The notes: generated by a model not told the origin, from the sequence alone. A stretch of 64,000 nucleotides of DNA from Spirosoma aerolatum (GCF_002056795.1 NZ_CP020104.1:4103001-4167000); one strand, 5' to 3'. Positions 1 to 7,965 are shown, counted from the first letter of the stretch. Numbers and translations are program-made.

Positions 1-618
1 ATTACCTGTTTCCGTGGCTTTTGCCTTCGCTTCACTTAAGACACCGGCAAAGGTTTTCGCTTTAATTTTGTAGAAGTACCCAGCGTTATACCGAAACACC
101 ACTTTATCCCACCGGATCAATCGTTCGGTCAAGGATAGAAAATCCGTGCTTTCGTCGATGAGCCGTCCCAGGAGCATAGCCCCGATTAACAGGTTGATTT
201 CAGGGTTTATGACATCCGAAGCCACTAGCTTGGTATTCCCTGCCTTTTCATCGCCCAGGTATCGGAGCTTGCGAATATTGACCAATTTCGTGCCCAGGTA
301 CCCACCAAGTACATCTAACTGCTCATCACTCACCCGGTTGTCTTTATTGTCCAGGTGAATGGTCGTTACGCAGGTATCGGGCGTGAGCTGCATCAGACCC
401 ACCGCGCCGGCACTACTTTTGGCCGAAGGATTCCCGGCTGACTCGATAAAACAAAAAGCCTCAATGACGGCCGAAGGCACATTGGTAAGCTGGGAAGCCT
501 GTTGGATGAAGGTGCCGTATTGATTACGGATCGTCCGTACAATATCCATGTTTCCAACAGCTTGCGAGGCTGTATAGTACATTTCGGCCGTCATAGGGGC
601 GCGGCTAATCAGTGTCAT
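1..618 (-). CDS. Lytic transglycosylase-like protein (partial, runs off left edge)
   Basis: The frame is open from the ATG at 618 to base 1, giving 206 residues without a stop, so the C-terminus lies outside the window. Residues 57-78 hold the SLT signature: catalytic Glu59 followed by Ser60, then a GAVGLMQL motif at 71-78. Enzymes of this fold cleave the MurNAc-GlcNAc bond of peptidoglycan with formation of an anhydro product. No signal peptide is seen. It follows the 46-residue membrane protein by 4 nt, so it is probably last or near last in the viral operon. A role in cell-wall penetration or lysis is inferred. Confidence 0.75.
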   Translation of the reverse strand, partial: MTLISRAPMTAEMYYTASQAVGNMDIVRTIRNQYGTFIQQASQLTNVPSAVIEAFCFIESAGNPSAKSSAGAVGLMQLTPDTCVTTIHLDNKDNRVSDEQLDVLGGYLGTKLVNIRKLRYLGDEKAGNTKLVASDVINPEINLLIGAMLLGRLIDESTDFLSLTERLIRWDKVVFRYNAGYFYKIKAKTFAGVLSEAKAKATETGN

Positions 619-622
619 ACCG

Positions 623-763
623 TTATACCGTTACTTTTTGAAAATCAATCTCCCGATTCTCTTTCTGCCAGCGTGCCCGGTTTTTCAGATACCAGGCCGA
701 TAGGCCACCCACCACGGCCGCACCGAGCAGAAGCGGGATGGATTTCTTTAGTTTCTTATTCAT
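623..763 (-). CDS. Small single-membrane-span protein (46 aa)
   Basis: The sequence has a basic N-terminus (MNKKLKKS), one hydrophobic span at about residues 9-25 and a charged C-terminus. The frame extends further upstream, but the start at 763 overlaps the preceding gene by only 8 nt and puts the span just after the start, so I prefer it. I recognise no family. It belongs to the set of short membrane proteins of the viral block and may be a virion-membrane or lysis accessory protein. Confidence 0.55.
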   Translation of the reverse strand: MNKKLKKSIPLLLGAAVVGGLSAWYLKNRARWQKENREIDFQKVTV

Positions 764-1001
764 GGGTAGTTTGTGGGGTTTCTTTTTGGGCATCTTTGGC
801 AAACAGGCCATTTAAGAAGGTACCAATACCGGTAATCATCAGGTGCCAATCGTGCATGACATACGCCTTGTACAGAATCGGCACGGCCAGGCCCAGCGCG
901 GTAATCGTCGTTCGGGGATTGTGCAGAGCCGCAAACACAAAATCCGACCAGACGCGTAGGAGCCGGTTTGCTTGCGAGGTTTTCGTTTTGCGCGGTGCCA
1001 T
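756..1001 (-). CDS. Small holin-like membrane protein (81 aa)
   Basis: A basic N-terminal third (residues 1-30) is followed by two hydrophobic stretches (about 32-48 and 52-67) and the ending GLFAKDA plus a polar tail. This layout resembles small phage membrane proteins often annotated as holins, though the likeness is general. Its place beside a lytic transglycosylase fits a lysis cassette. It overlaps the next gene by 8 nt. The holin role is inference. Confidence 0.5.
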   Translation of the reverse strand: MAPRKTKTSQANRLLRVWSDFVFAALHNPRTTITALGLAVPILYKAYVMHDWHLMITGIGTFLNGLFAKDAQKETPQTTHE

Positions 1002-1002
1002 G

Positions 1003-1107
1003 TTACTTATTGATCTCCCGAATGTTTAGGTAGAGTTTGGTTAAATCAGCGACGATAGCGACCACGGCCGCTATGATCAGAATGTCCCGTAATCTAATCT
1101 TCTTCAT
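1003..1107 (-). CDS. Very small membrane protein (34 aa)
   Basis: The peptide starts MKKIRLRD, has one hydrophobic stretch (residues 9-22) and ends in a short polar tail. The same frame is open upstream to 1296, but that part overlaps the better-supported 91-residue gene in another frame. The ATG at 1107 gives a 14-nt overlap typical of this block. Function is unknown. Confidence 0.45.
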   Translation of the reverse strand: MKKIRLRDILIIAAVVAIVADLTKLYLNIREINK

Positions 1108-1369
1108 GGTTATCGTCCGGTTGAGTCCCCTGTGTCGCGATATACTTCTTGGTAATCCCCCACTCGCGGTACACCCGCATACACAGCCAGGCAATCGACA
1201 ACAGAGAAATGATAATCGTGAGTAGCCCGTTGATGGTGGCCATGCTGAACAGGGGGATAAGGTTGAGTGGAATAGCCAGGCCTGTGCAGATACCACCGGC
1301 GATGTCTACTTCGTCGGGCTGTTCGGCCAGCTCAAATAGGAGCCAGAATCGTTGGATCAGCAGTTTCAT
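1094..1369 (-). CDS. Small membrane protein (91 aa)
   Basis: Two hydrophobic segments are seen at about residues 22-42 and 45-65, followed by a polar, acidic tail (QPDDNHEED). It starts 1 nt after the spike gene stop, so it is probably in the same operon. No family is recognised. It could be another lysis or virion-membrane component. Confidence 0.55.
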   Translation of the reverse strand: MKLLIQRFWLLFELAEQPDEVDIAGGICTGLAIPLNLIPLFSMATINGLLTIIISLLSIAWLCMRVYREWGITKKYIATQGTQPDDNHEED

Positions 1370-1370
1370 A

Positions 1371-3131
1371 TTAGTAGGGCGTTACAACAAAGTCATCCAG
1401 GTAGATTGATTCGCCACCAGCACCCCAGCCAGATCCGTTAATTTCGATGTAGAGGTGAGTAGCCCAAAACGGTGCCCGGTAGGGATACGGCATCGTTATC
1501 AGTGTCCAGTCCAGAGCAGCAGCCGAAAGCGTTGTATCGGGCGCTGCGAAGTTTTCAATTCGCTTGAGCGACGGCAAACCGGCCGAATCCACATAAAAAC
1601 CGCCCCCCCAGTTGAACGTATGGTAGAGAATTCCTATTGATGATCCCGGCTTCTTAATCCAGTACTCAAGCCCCAGTAAGGCACCGGGTTTAATCGGCAC
1701 CATCACAGCGATACGTGATTCAGATCCGCCACCAAAAGGCTTGCTCCATTTCAGCGACTGTGTACCTGAATGGAAATAGGTAGGTGAAAGATCCAGGTTA
1801 CTGTTGGTTACGTGCAGGGCATCCGTTCGGCTACCAATCCCAACGCTATCCGCTCGCCAGTGATCAATCACCGAGGCACTCGTAAACCCACCATCCAGCA
1901 ATACATTGGCAGCATCGGATAGGATCAGCGCGTTATTCGTCACTGGGCTATAGCTACGTACGCCTTCGACTTTCACGTTCGCGGCTGCATTGCCCCCAAC
2001 CAGTCGCCGGGTTGAGGTACCCAGGTTGTTCATAAACACGTTGTTGAACGTGGCCGAAGCACCATTATCACACTGAATAATGGTCGGTGGATAGACCAGG
2101 TTTTGGCCGGACGAACACCAGCTCCCGTTCACATAGAGGTACGAACCACTCCCTGAAATTTTGTAGGGTACTGTACTCAAATTCCGGTATTCCAGATTAC
2201 CTGCTTCAACTTGGATCTTACCGTCCGTAATCTCAATTTGGGTAACTTCATTGTAATCAACCGAGCTACCGATGAGCTGAATCAAACAGTTCGGATTTTG
2301 CTGTTTGATTCCAATGTTGTTTCCATGGACAACGCAATTCCGAAGCGAAATACCTTCACCCGTATTGGTCGTTCCAGGGGGCATGTGGATGCCGATACCA
2401 TTGTTCCAACTATCCAGGTTATCGAAGGCGATGCAGTAGGCGTTATTCCCAAAACTAACTCCTACCCCACAACCAGACACGTTGCAATCCGTAACCCGGA
2501 TATGGGATGTGCCTGATTCAGTTGGCGTATCAAAATACATCCCGTTGGTGATATTGGCCTTGCTCCCTCCTTCGATCAACATACCTTCCAATACCGTACC
2601 GGTCTGTTGATAAGGCGCACCACTACCTGATCCGGTTACAGTAAGCAGGTTGCCAGTGGTGATGTCCGGGAATTTCAGTTTGGCCCAATCCCCCACAAAA
2701 TTGGCTTTATGAATGGGTAGGGTAAGGACCGTGCTACACTTGTATACGCCATAGGGAAAATAGATTGCCCATTTCTTGGGAGATGCCAGGGCAAAATTAA
2801 TTGCGGCCTGTATCGCGGCTGTGTCATCCGCAATCCCGTCACCGATAGCCCCAAAGCGTGAATCCTTCACGTTGAGCCATTGGCGTTGGGTACCCGCTCC
2901 ACCCAGCAACCGTTTAATTTGAAGTTGCAGAGCGATACCGGCTAAAATATCCTCCTTATCCGTCGATTGCTTAAACTGAGCGTTTCGCGTTTTGAGTGAT
3001 TCGGCCGTTATCGGATCATCAACCAGGGGATTGTTGGCCAGCGTCAATTCGTCCCAAATGACGTGTAACAAATCGGCTTCGGTATCGCGGTACCGACCAG
3101 CCGTTACGGTGGGGTATATTGGCAGGTTCAT
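1371..3131 (-). CDS. Pectate-lyase-3-like beta-helix spike protein (586 aa)
   Basis: After an N-terminal segment of about 95 residues comes the motif FGAIGDGIADDTAAIQAAI, the entry to the Pectate_lyase_3/phage spike right-handed beta-helix. Repeated short Gly/Asn-rich strands follow to about residue 420, and the C-terminal 150 residues look like a jelly-roll carbohydrate-binding domain. Proteins of this type bind or cut surface glycans as receptor-binding spikes. There is no signal peptide, as expected for a virion protein. Its ATG overlaps the -1-frame stop of the upstream transglycosylase extension (ATGA at 3128-3131), suggesting translational coupling. Vertex spike is my inference. Confidence 0.75.
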   Translation of the reverse strand: MNLPIYPTVTAGRYRDTEADLLHVIWDELTLANNPLVDDPITAESLKTRNAQFKQSTDKEDILAGIALQLQIKRLLGGAGTQRQWLNVKDSRFGAIGDGIADDTAAIQAAINFALASPKKWAIYFPYGVYKCSTVLTLPIHKANFVGDWAKLKFPDITTGNLLTVTGSGSGAPYQQTGTVLEGMLIEGGSKANITNGMYFDTPTESGTSHIRVTDCNVSGCGVGVSFGNNAYCIAFDNLDSWNNGIGIHMPPGTTNTGEGISLRNCVVHGNNIGIKQQNPNCLIQLIGSSVDYNEVTQIEITDGKIQVEAGNLEYRNLSTVPYKISGSGSYLYVNGSWCSSGQNLVYPPTIIQCDNGASATFNNVFMNNLGTSTRRLVGGNAAANVKVEGVRSYSPVTNNALILSDAANVLLDGGFTSASVIDHWRADSVGIGSRTDALHVTNSNLDLSPTYFHSGTQSLKWSKPFGGGSESRIAVMVPIKPGALLGLEYWIKKPGSSIGILYHTFNWGGGFYVDSAGLPSLKRIENFAAPDTTLSAAALDWTLITMPYPYRAPFWATHLYIEINGSGWGAGGESIYLDDFVVTPY

Positions 3132-3256
3132 GTGAATTTTAATTCAGGAAGGTGTATTTGTAAACGTGGCCAGCCCTTTTTATGAAGCTGGTACACCAGG
3201 TAGAATAGCGCGATACCGAGCACGGACGCGCCAATGATCAAGGCAACGGTGACGAC
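3128..3256 (-). CDS. -1-frame membrane-anchor extension of the transglycosylase
   Basis: These 42 codons are in the -1 frame relative to the upstream transglycosylase and have no ATG of their own. They encode a hydrophobic span (VTVALIIGASVLGIALFYLV) followed by HKKGW and a polar tail. The stop overlaps the spike ATG as ATGA, the same coupling used between neighbouring genes, which argues that this frame is translated. A slip at the A9 run (3257-3265) would fuse it to residue 172 of the enzyme, giving about 214 aa. A separate start at an in-frame TTG is the alternative. Confidence 0.6.
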   Translation of the reverse strand, partial: VVTVALIIGASVLGIALFYLVYQLHKKGWPRLQIHLPELKFT

Positions 3257-3771
3257 TTTTTTTTTGTCTGGTCGTTTAAGTAGGTCGTGGCTTCGGCCGG
3301 TAGTCCCTTCACCAGCCAGGTACGTACATCGAGCACGGTCAATTTACCGTCTTGACTCAGATCCATACTGGCATTCAGATCGTAGGCACTCGATCCTTTT
3401 ACGCCAATGACATAGCTATCCAGCTTACCCATTGCAGCCGGATAAAACACCGCCAAATACACATCGATCAGGCTTTTGTAGCGGCCTTTGTAGGTACCCA
3501 GGTACTTTTTGACGTAATCGAGTTGCTGGGTACCGCTCATCGCCCGTAGGGCATCGGTGGTGGTACCGAGCTTTAGGGCGGTACACTTAAGAAACTGAAT
3601 CAGTCCCGTGGCACCCGAACCCGAATTATACGCCGTTGGCTTGAGTCGTGACTCCTTATACATCACGATCATTAGCCAATTGGGATCGAAGCCCAGCTCC
3701 GCACTAATAGCCTGCACTTTGGCCAGGAACGTAGCCTTATCCGACCCGGTGTAATAGCTTTCTAAAATCAT
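3238..3771 (-). CDS. Lytic transglycosylase with EF-hand-like loop (zero-frame product, 177 aa)
   Basis: Glu40-Ser41 followed by GATGLIQF (53-60) is the catalytic signature of soluble lytic transglycosylases. Near the C-terminus a calcium-binding EF-hand/dockerin-type loop is visible (Asp137, Ser139, Asp141, Gly142, Asp148). The zero frame ends with KKKSSPLP right after an A9 run; the -1 frame continues into a transmembrane anchor. It lies between the spike gene and a run of small membrane-protein genes, so it is probably a virion-associated cell-wall-penetration enzyme. Membrane-containing tailless viruses such as FLiP and PRD1 are known to carry such enzymes; the link here is by context. 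Confidence 0.75.
   Translation of the reverse strand: MILESYYTGSDKATFLAKVQAISAELGFDPNWLMIVMYKESRLKPTAYNSGSGATGLIQFLKCTALKLGTTTDALRAMSGTQQLDYVKKYLGTYKGRYKSLIDVYLAVFYPAAMGKLDSYVIGVKGSSAYDLNASMDLSQDGKLTVLDVRTWLVKGLPAEATTYLNDQTKKKSSPLP
3257..3265 (-). promoter_or_regulatory. Candidate -1 ribosomal frameshift site (A AAA AAG)
   Basis: Nine consecutive A residues on the minus strand are followed by G. In the zero frame they read AAA AAA AAG, which contains the canonical bacterial heptamer A AAA AAG in correct phase (as in E. coli dnaX). The zero-frame stop comes five codons later, and the -1 frame stays open for 42 codons with a membrane span. I did not find a clear downstream stimulatory hairpin by eye. 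Confidence 0.6.
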
Positions 3772-3783
3772 GGCCGTACCGGT

Positions 3784-3993
3784 TTATTTGATCAGTTTAT
3801 TGAGGCCAATCGAAATCAGAATGAGCAGCGTACCCGCGATGAGCGCGGTTGCCGCCAGGTTAATCATCGAGCTTTGATCAAGCCCGATGTTGACCGTCGT
3901 TTCGACCGATGCAGTCGGTTTTTTCCGACCCGTCAGAATATCGATAATGTCGGTAAAGACATTGGTACCCCCGGTGGTTGGTGTCTCGTTCAT
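3784..3993 (-). CDS. C-terminally membrane-anchored small protein (69 aa)
   Basis: A polar N-terminal half is followed by one hydrophobic span at about residues 45-65 ending in NKLIK. Its start overlaps the stop of the upstream 125-residue gene by 4 nt (ATGA), so the two are translationally coupled. No family is recognised. It fits the virion-membrane protein set of this element. Confidence 0.6.
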   Translation of the reverse strand: MNETPTTGGTNVFTDIIDILTGRKKPTASVETTVNIGLDQSSMINLAATALIAGTLLILISIGLNKLIK

Positions 3994-4367
3994 GGAATGA
4001 TGTAGGTGTAATTTTTGGCTACGTAGGCTTTGGTGGCATCGGACAGGGTGACTTCTACCCAGGTTAAGTCATCGGCCGTTTTTTCGGTACCGGTCGTGGT
4101 TCCGATGAAGGTTCCGGCGTTAACGGTGGTGATAATATCACCGGTGAGGGATGGGCTTTTGCGAACCCGCAAGCTATCCCCATTGGCGTAGAGCTTGATG
4201 TTTGCTCCAAATGCCGTACTCGCTGTACTACCCAGCAGCTTATTAGCCGGATTGGTTGCGGTATTGGCATCGGTACTGGCTTTGGCGGCTTTGACGATCT
4301 GGGTAGTCAGCAGCACGGCCCCGGCAATGAGCACGATGAGTAAGAGAATGATCCAGGTCTTTTTCAT
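3990..4367 (-). CDS. Membrane-anchored SH3-like domain protein (125 aa)
   Basis: An N-terminal hydrophobic span (residues 5-26) is followed by a linker and a C-terminal SH3-type domain (about 57-122) with the typical LRVRKSPSLTGDIITTVNAG stretch. Bacterial SH3 domains often bind cell-wall peptides. It is coupled by ATGA overlaps to both neighbours. With the SH3 protein at 4816-5214 it could position the virion on peptidoglycan; this is inference. Confidence 0.6.
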   Translation of the reverse strand: MKKTWIILLLIVLIAGAVLLTTQIVKAAKASTDANTATNPANKLLGSTASTAFGANIKLYANGDSLRVRKSPSLTGDIITTVNAGTFIGTTTGTEKTADDLTWVEVTLSDATKAYVAKNYTYIIP

Positions 4368-4819
4368 GCGAGTTTGAGTGATTTCATTTTATTGACAATG
4401 CTCGATTTCTTGCCCGTGAAGTAGTCGTAGTAAACCTCGTTATCAATGGCTTGCGTCAAGGTTTCGTTATGGAGCCGGAAATAGCGAGCGTTCCAGGCAT
4501 TGTAGACGTAGACCAGTTGATCATCACTCAGGCCTAGCAGCGTCGTGAACAGTTCATCTTTGGCCCCGCTAAAGACAATCGAGCCATACACCACGTCGTA
4601 GCAATCTTTGATGATCGATTCAGCTTGTCCCTGCCAACCGGCCGGAAGGCCCGTCCCTTTGTTGGGATACTCCACCTGGGGGATTTCCTTTTGGCCCATT
4701 TTCCTGCCGATCCAGTAGACAAATCCCAGCACGGCCAATACCCCCACTACGATTTGAAAGGTGGTATTTCGGGCAATTTTCCCGGCAACCTGACCCGTCT
4801 TTTTTAAGGCTTCGTTCAT
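4364..4819 (-). CDS. Membrane-anchored protein (151 aa)
   Basis: One hydrophobic span lies at residues 20-38 (FQIVVGVLAVLGFVYWIG) after a basic start. The remaining 110 residues look soluble and helical, with no recognised domain. The gene overlaps both neighbours by 4 nt. Probably a structural protein of the virion membrane. Confidence 0.6.
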   Translation of the reverse strand: MNEALKKTGQVAGKIARNTTFQIVVGVLAVLGFVYWIGRKMGQKEIPQVEYPNKGTGLPAGWQGQAESIIKDCYDVVYGSIVFSGAKDELFTTLLGLSDDQLVYVYNAWNARYFRLHNETLTQAIDNEVYYDYFTGKKSSIVNKMKSLKLA

Positions 4820-5214
4820 TTGAGTTTTGCGATTAAAAGGCCAATACCCAGCATGAGTACACCCAGCGAGCCGTAGGCCAGGGCGGGTTTCTGTTTGAGC
4901 GTGGTTTGCAGATTGTCCAGCATGGACGTACTCGCTGAACTACCCGATTTAGTAGCCGTTACGGTCACGTCCGGGAGCGTATTGCCACCATAGGCTGGGT
5001 TCATGGAGATGGTCGACAAAAGGGCGTATACCTTTTTCTGATCACTGAGCCGAACCAGCTCTAACCACTGATCCCCGTTGACGGTCGTGGTTTGCCCCGT
5101 GCTGACTCCGACTTCATCAAACTTTTTCAGGGTCGATAGGACGGCACCGGTAATGGCCGGGGTCGCATACAGCTTGGCCGTATCGACCGAGACATAATAG
5201 GTTGCTCCGCGCAT
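4816..5214 (-). CDS. SH3-like protein with C-terminal membrane anchor (132 aa)
   Basis: Residues 5-65 resemble an SH3-type domain (KLYATPAITGAVLSTLKKFD and a following WLELV strand). A Ser/Thr-rich linker leads to a C-terminal span (about 112-129). The topology is the reverse of the 125-residue SH3 protein two genes on. It is the first gene after the terminator at 5226-5273, so it may be expressed separately from the gene upstream. Confidence 0.6.
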   Translation of the reverse strand: MRGATYYVSVDTAKLYATPAITGAVLSTLKKFDEVGVSTGQTTTVNGDQWLELVRLSDQKKVYALLSTISMNPAYGGNTLPDVTVTATKSGSSASTSMLDNLQTTLKQKPALAYGSLGVLMLGIGLLIAKLK

Positions 5215-5225
5215 GGGATTGATTG

Positions 5226-5273
5226 AAAAAAAACGGCTTGCCCACGGCCAAAATCCGGGTTGGGCAAGCCGTT
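5226..5273 (-). terminator. Intrinsic terminator after the 190-aa gene
   Basis: A perfect 12-bp stem (AACGGCTTGCCC, arms at 5232-5243 and 5262-5273) is followed on the minus strand by a run of eight T (5226-5233, overlapping the stem foot). It lies directly downstream of the gene ending at 5293 and separates it from the SH3/membrane-protein cluster. This is among the strongest terminators in the viral block. Confidence 0.85.
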
Positions 5274-5292
5274 ACGGTAGCTACGAAAGAGA

Positions 5293-5865
5293 TTAACGCT
5301 TCTTGGCGAAGTAGTACACCGCAAAACCAACGGCCGCAATGATGGCCACCACCACCAGGATGTTGGTGTTTTTCTGAGCGGTTGTTTGCGGGGTGCCGGT
5401 GCTAGTCGAGCTACCACCCAGCAGGTTGGTAATCAGACTACCGCCACCGGTGCTCGTCGAACCACCACCCGTATTGGTCGAGCCGCCACCGGTGTTGGTG
5501 ACCGTCGAACCACCCGATAGGGCTTTACCCAACGTAGAGCCAGTAAAACCGGATACATCCGGCGCATAATAAATACCCGTGGCTGGATCAGTTTGAGAAA
5601 AGTTACCCGCTTCCGAAGCCGTTAGAATTTCCGCTCTCAACAGCCAGTGACCCGGTTTGAACACGAGCGGACCACCGGTCGTATCGTAAGTGTAAGCCGC
5701 TAAGTGTCCATTCACGATTTTGGCGTAAACGGGCTGGTTGTTAAACGTACCGATTTGAGCGCCGTCAGTCTCTTTGTAGGTACCCGTGGCATTGAGCATA
5801 CCACCACTTTTGCCCGTCAGTTGCGAGGCCAAATACGAATTAAAAACAAAACCTTTCTTGTTCAT
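5293..5865 (-). CDS. Putative virion protein with Gly/Ser/Thr repeats and C-terminal anchor (190 aa)
   Basis: The N-terminal 110 residues form a compact soluble part with no recognised domain. A linker with at least three near-identical NTGGGSTSTGGG units (about 120-145) follows, then a C-terminal membrane span (ILVVVAIIAAVGFAVYYF) and KKR. The strong terminator right after it suggests high expression. A spike-stalk or membrane-linked capsid protein is possible; the function is not known. Confidence 0.6.
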   Translation of the reverse strand: MNKKGFVFNSYLASQLTGKSGGMLNATGTYKETDGAQIGTFNNQPVYAKIVNGHLAAYTYDTTGGPLVFKPGHWLLRAEILTASEAGNFSQTDPATGIYYAPDVSGFTGSTLGKALSGGSTVTNTGGGSTNTGGGSTSTGGGSLITNLLGGSSTSTGTPQTTAQKNTNILVVVAIIAAVGFAVYYFAKKR

Positions 5866-5923
5866 GGAGTTTGGAAGTTGAACGTAGCGAACCTGACCTA
5901 TTCCAGCCCGGAGCCACTACACA

Positions 5924-6373
5924 TTATTTTTTGCGGAAAACCAAATAGGCACCCACCAGCAGGACGACCCCGACAATTCCGGCAATGATGAGCGTTTGCG
6001 TTTGTTTTTGTTTGGCCTGGGCATCTGCTTGAGCCTGGGCGGTTTGCCCGGCTTGCAAGGCTGACAGAATATCACTGGTACTCAGTGTCGATGTGGCTTT
6101 GGCGGCTTCGTTATTGAAATAGCCATTCACCCCACTGTTGATAATTCCCAGCGCGGCCGTGAGCCAGGAGTTATCTTTTTTGGCATCGCTACTGATGGTC
6201 GTCAGCGCGGTTTGCTGTTGCAAGACCGACTGATCATAGGGGACGTACAAACCCAGGGCTTTGCGGAACACGTCCCCCACCGAATCCCCTACCGTATCCC
6301 CGGTAGCATTCAAGTACGGGTGATCATGCCCCCTGGTAAAGATGGAGTCGCCAAACGTGCTTTGCTTAAACAT
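5924..6373 (-). CDS. C-terminally anchored virion-like protein (149 aa)
   Basis: The central part is Ala/Gln/Thr-rich and probably helical (about 80-125), followed by a membrane span at 127-145 (LIIAGIVGVVLLVGAYLVF) and RKK. This anchor arrangement is shared with the 190-aa neighbour. It starts 3 nt after the stop of the lysine-rich gene upstream, so it is in the same operon. No family is recognised. Confidence 0.6.
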   Translation of the reverse strand: MFKQSTFGDSIFTRGHDHPYLNATGDTVGDSVGDVFRKALGLYVPYDQSVLQQQTALTTISSDAKKDNSWLTAALGIINSGVNGYFNNEAAKATSTLSTSDILSALQAGQTAQAQADAQAKQKQTQTLIIAGIVGVVLLVGAYLVFRKK

Positions 6374-6376
6374 AGA

Positions 6377-6559
6377 TTAGACCGTTTTAGCGGCCTTTTT
6401 GATGGCCGTTGTCCATTTCATGCCGCCTTTGCCTTTCTTATAGATAGTCTTGGCTTTAGCGACGATTTTTTTGAGCTTGGCCGTTCCCGATGAGCGGGAC
6501 TTGCGTTTTTTAGGCATGAGCGTTACAAATTGACCGGCTGAATTGACATAGAGCTTCAT
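6377..6559 (-). CDS. Small lysine-rich basic protein (60 aa)
   Basis: About a third of the residues are Lys or Arg, mainly in the stretch 17-58 (for example PKKRKSRSSGTAKLKK). There is no membrane span or cysteine. Such proteins usually bind nucleic acid, and membrane-containing viruses often package small basic proteins. It lies between the metallopeptidase and the anchored 149-aa protein. Genome condensation in the virion is inference. Confidence 0.6.
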   Translation of the reverse strand: MKLYVNSAGQFVTLMPKKRKSRSSGTAKLKKIVAKAKTIYKKGKGGMKWTTAIKKAAKTV

Positions 6560-6563
6560 GGGT

Positions 6564-6932
6564 TCAGCCTTTGGGTGATTTCTCTAACAGAAGTGCTTGC
6601 CGAAGCAGAGCGGTAGCGCGTTGGTACTGCTCCATTGTGTTGAAGGGCATGTAGTGTTTCATGGCCAGTACCGCTTTCTGTAAACTATGCCCTTCCCGTG
6701 CGTAGGTTTCCAGTGCCCACCGATCCGCTTCAAATTCGCCCCCTTGCGCTTCCAGGTGTCCACATTCGTGGAGCAGCACAAATAGACGTTCTTCGAAAGG
6801 AGCCTGGTTCCACCACTGAGCCGAAACAAGCATGGTGCCGGTTGCTGGATCGACGCTTGCGGGCGTTCCATCAAGCACCGGCACCATGATTATTTGGTTT
6901 ACATGCGGTTGCCAACCTGGTTGGCTCACCAT
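6564..6932 (-). CDS. HExxH metallopeptidase-like protein (122 aa)
   Basis: The motif LFVLLHECGHLEAQG puts the zinc ligands at His55 and His59 with catalytic Glu56. A downstream EFEADRWA (66-73) supplies an acidic third ligand as in ImmA/gluzincin-type peptidases. No signal peptide or span is seen. It is directly downstream of the candidate capsid gene (1-nt gap). A role in virion maturation or in cleaving a host regulator is possible; neither can be told apart here. Confidence 0.65.
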   Translation of the reverse strand: MVSQPGWQPHVNQIIMVPVLDGTPASVDPATGTMLVSAQWWNQAPFEERLFVLLHECGHLEAQGGEFEADRWALETYAREGHSLQKAVLAMKHYMPFNTMEQYQRATALLRQALLLEKSPKG

Positions 6933-6933
6933 C

Positions 6934-7965
6934 TTAGCCTAATACGTTGGCAGCGTTTTGGGCGGCAATCAGGTTTGATTGACCAATGAGTTTCACCAGG
7001 CTTTGCCCATCTTTGGTGAACTTCTCCATTGCCTTCATTTCTGAGAACGAGCCACCCAAGAACAGCGTAACCACGACCGAGGTATCTGCCAGAATGGGGT
7101 ATTCGACGTTCTTATCATAGCCCAGTACAATACCCTGACCACGCAAGCTGAGTGGTAAGATTTTATCGTTGGGATTGGCCGGATCTTGCGAAATCTGAGG
7201 TTGAACCGATACGATGACCGCTTCTTCACCCGAATAGGGCGAAATCCGGGAGAACGTCACTTTCGAGCTGATCTGCGAAGCTGAGTTGTTCTCATAGCGG
7301 AACAAGATACCCAGCAGTTCAGTCGGTTCACGCAAAATCATCGCGTGCAGATCTTCAATCGACTGGGTTTCCGTCGAAGCCGCCGACAGACCCGCGTTAC
7401 CGGCTTTATCGTTGAAGGTACCCGTTTTCAACAGACCCGGAACAGCATTGGTAATCAGTGCCCGATACCCACCAAACAGAACGGCCGTTAAGGTACGGGC
7501 TGTACCATTTTGAGGCGTTGTGTTGGTAATTCGGAACGAAAATGTGCGAGCCGATGCATCGGGTACCGCAAAGGAATCATTGCCATTTCCGAAAAAGGTG
7601 AAGGGGTTGGCAATCCCCAATTTAAAGTCGCGTTCTTGTGCGTCCATCGTCGTTTGAGAGGTAAAATTGATTTGGTTGTTTATTTGGGGTACAGCAGAAC
7701 CCGTGAACCGCAAAGAGCTACGGGCAATGGATTCCAGTTCGTCGGGTGTGAAAAACACCCCATTGCGCGGCCGGATGGTATCAACTGAGTTCATGGCTAC
7801 GATTTGGAATCCTGGTTGAGAATCAATCGAGACAACAGAAGGGCCGTTAGGCACGCCACGAGCACCAGGCCGAATAGTTTGAGGTCGCGCATACGTTTCA
7901 GGGGGATTTGTGGCCATTGTACACGCCAATAGACCAAAGAGCAGTAGAGTGATGATTGATTTCAT
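6934..7965 (-). CDS. Candidate major capsid protein (343 aa)
   Basis: The body (from about residue 58) is rich in short beta strands with no recognised enzyme motif, for example ARTFSFRITNTTP and LTAVLFGGYRALI. The size suits a double-jelly-roll capsid subunit, and it sits between the spike/fibre genes and the virion-membrane genes. Two starts are possible: the ATG at 7965 adds a hydrophobic leader with a lipobox-like LLAC, while an internal ATG near 7793 removes it. A lipid-anchored capsid subunit would be unusual; a lipoprotein of other function is the alternative. The frame is open above 7965, but that part overlaps a terminator and operator-like repeats, so I exclude it. Confidence 0.5.
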   Translation of the reverse strand: MKSIITLLLFGLLACTMATNPPETYARPQTIRPGARGVPNGPSVVSIDSQPGFQIVAMNSVDTIRPRNGVFFTPDELESIARSSLRFTGSAVPQINNQINFTSQTTMDAQERDFKLGIANPFTFFGNGNDSFAVPDASARTFSFRITNTTPQNGTARTLTAVLFGGYRALITNAVPGLLKTGTFNDKAGNAGLSAASTETQSIEDLHAMILREPTELLGILFRYENNSASQISSKVTFSRISPYSGEEAVIVSVQPQISQDPANPNDKILPLSLRGQGIVLGYDKNVEYPILADTSVVVTLFLGGSFSEMKAMEKFTKDGQSLVKLIGQSNLIAAQNAANVLG

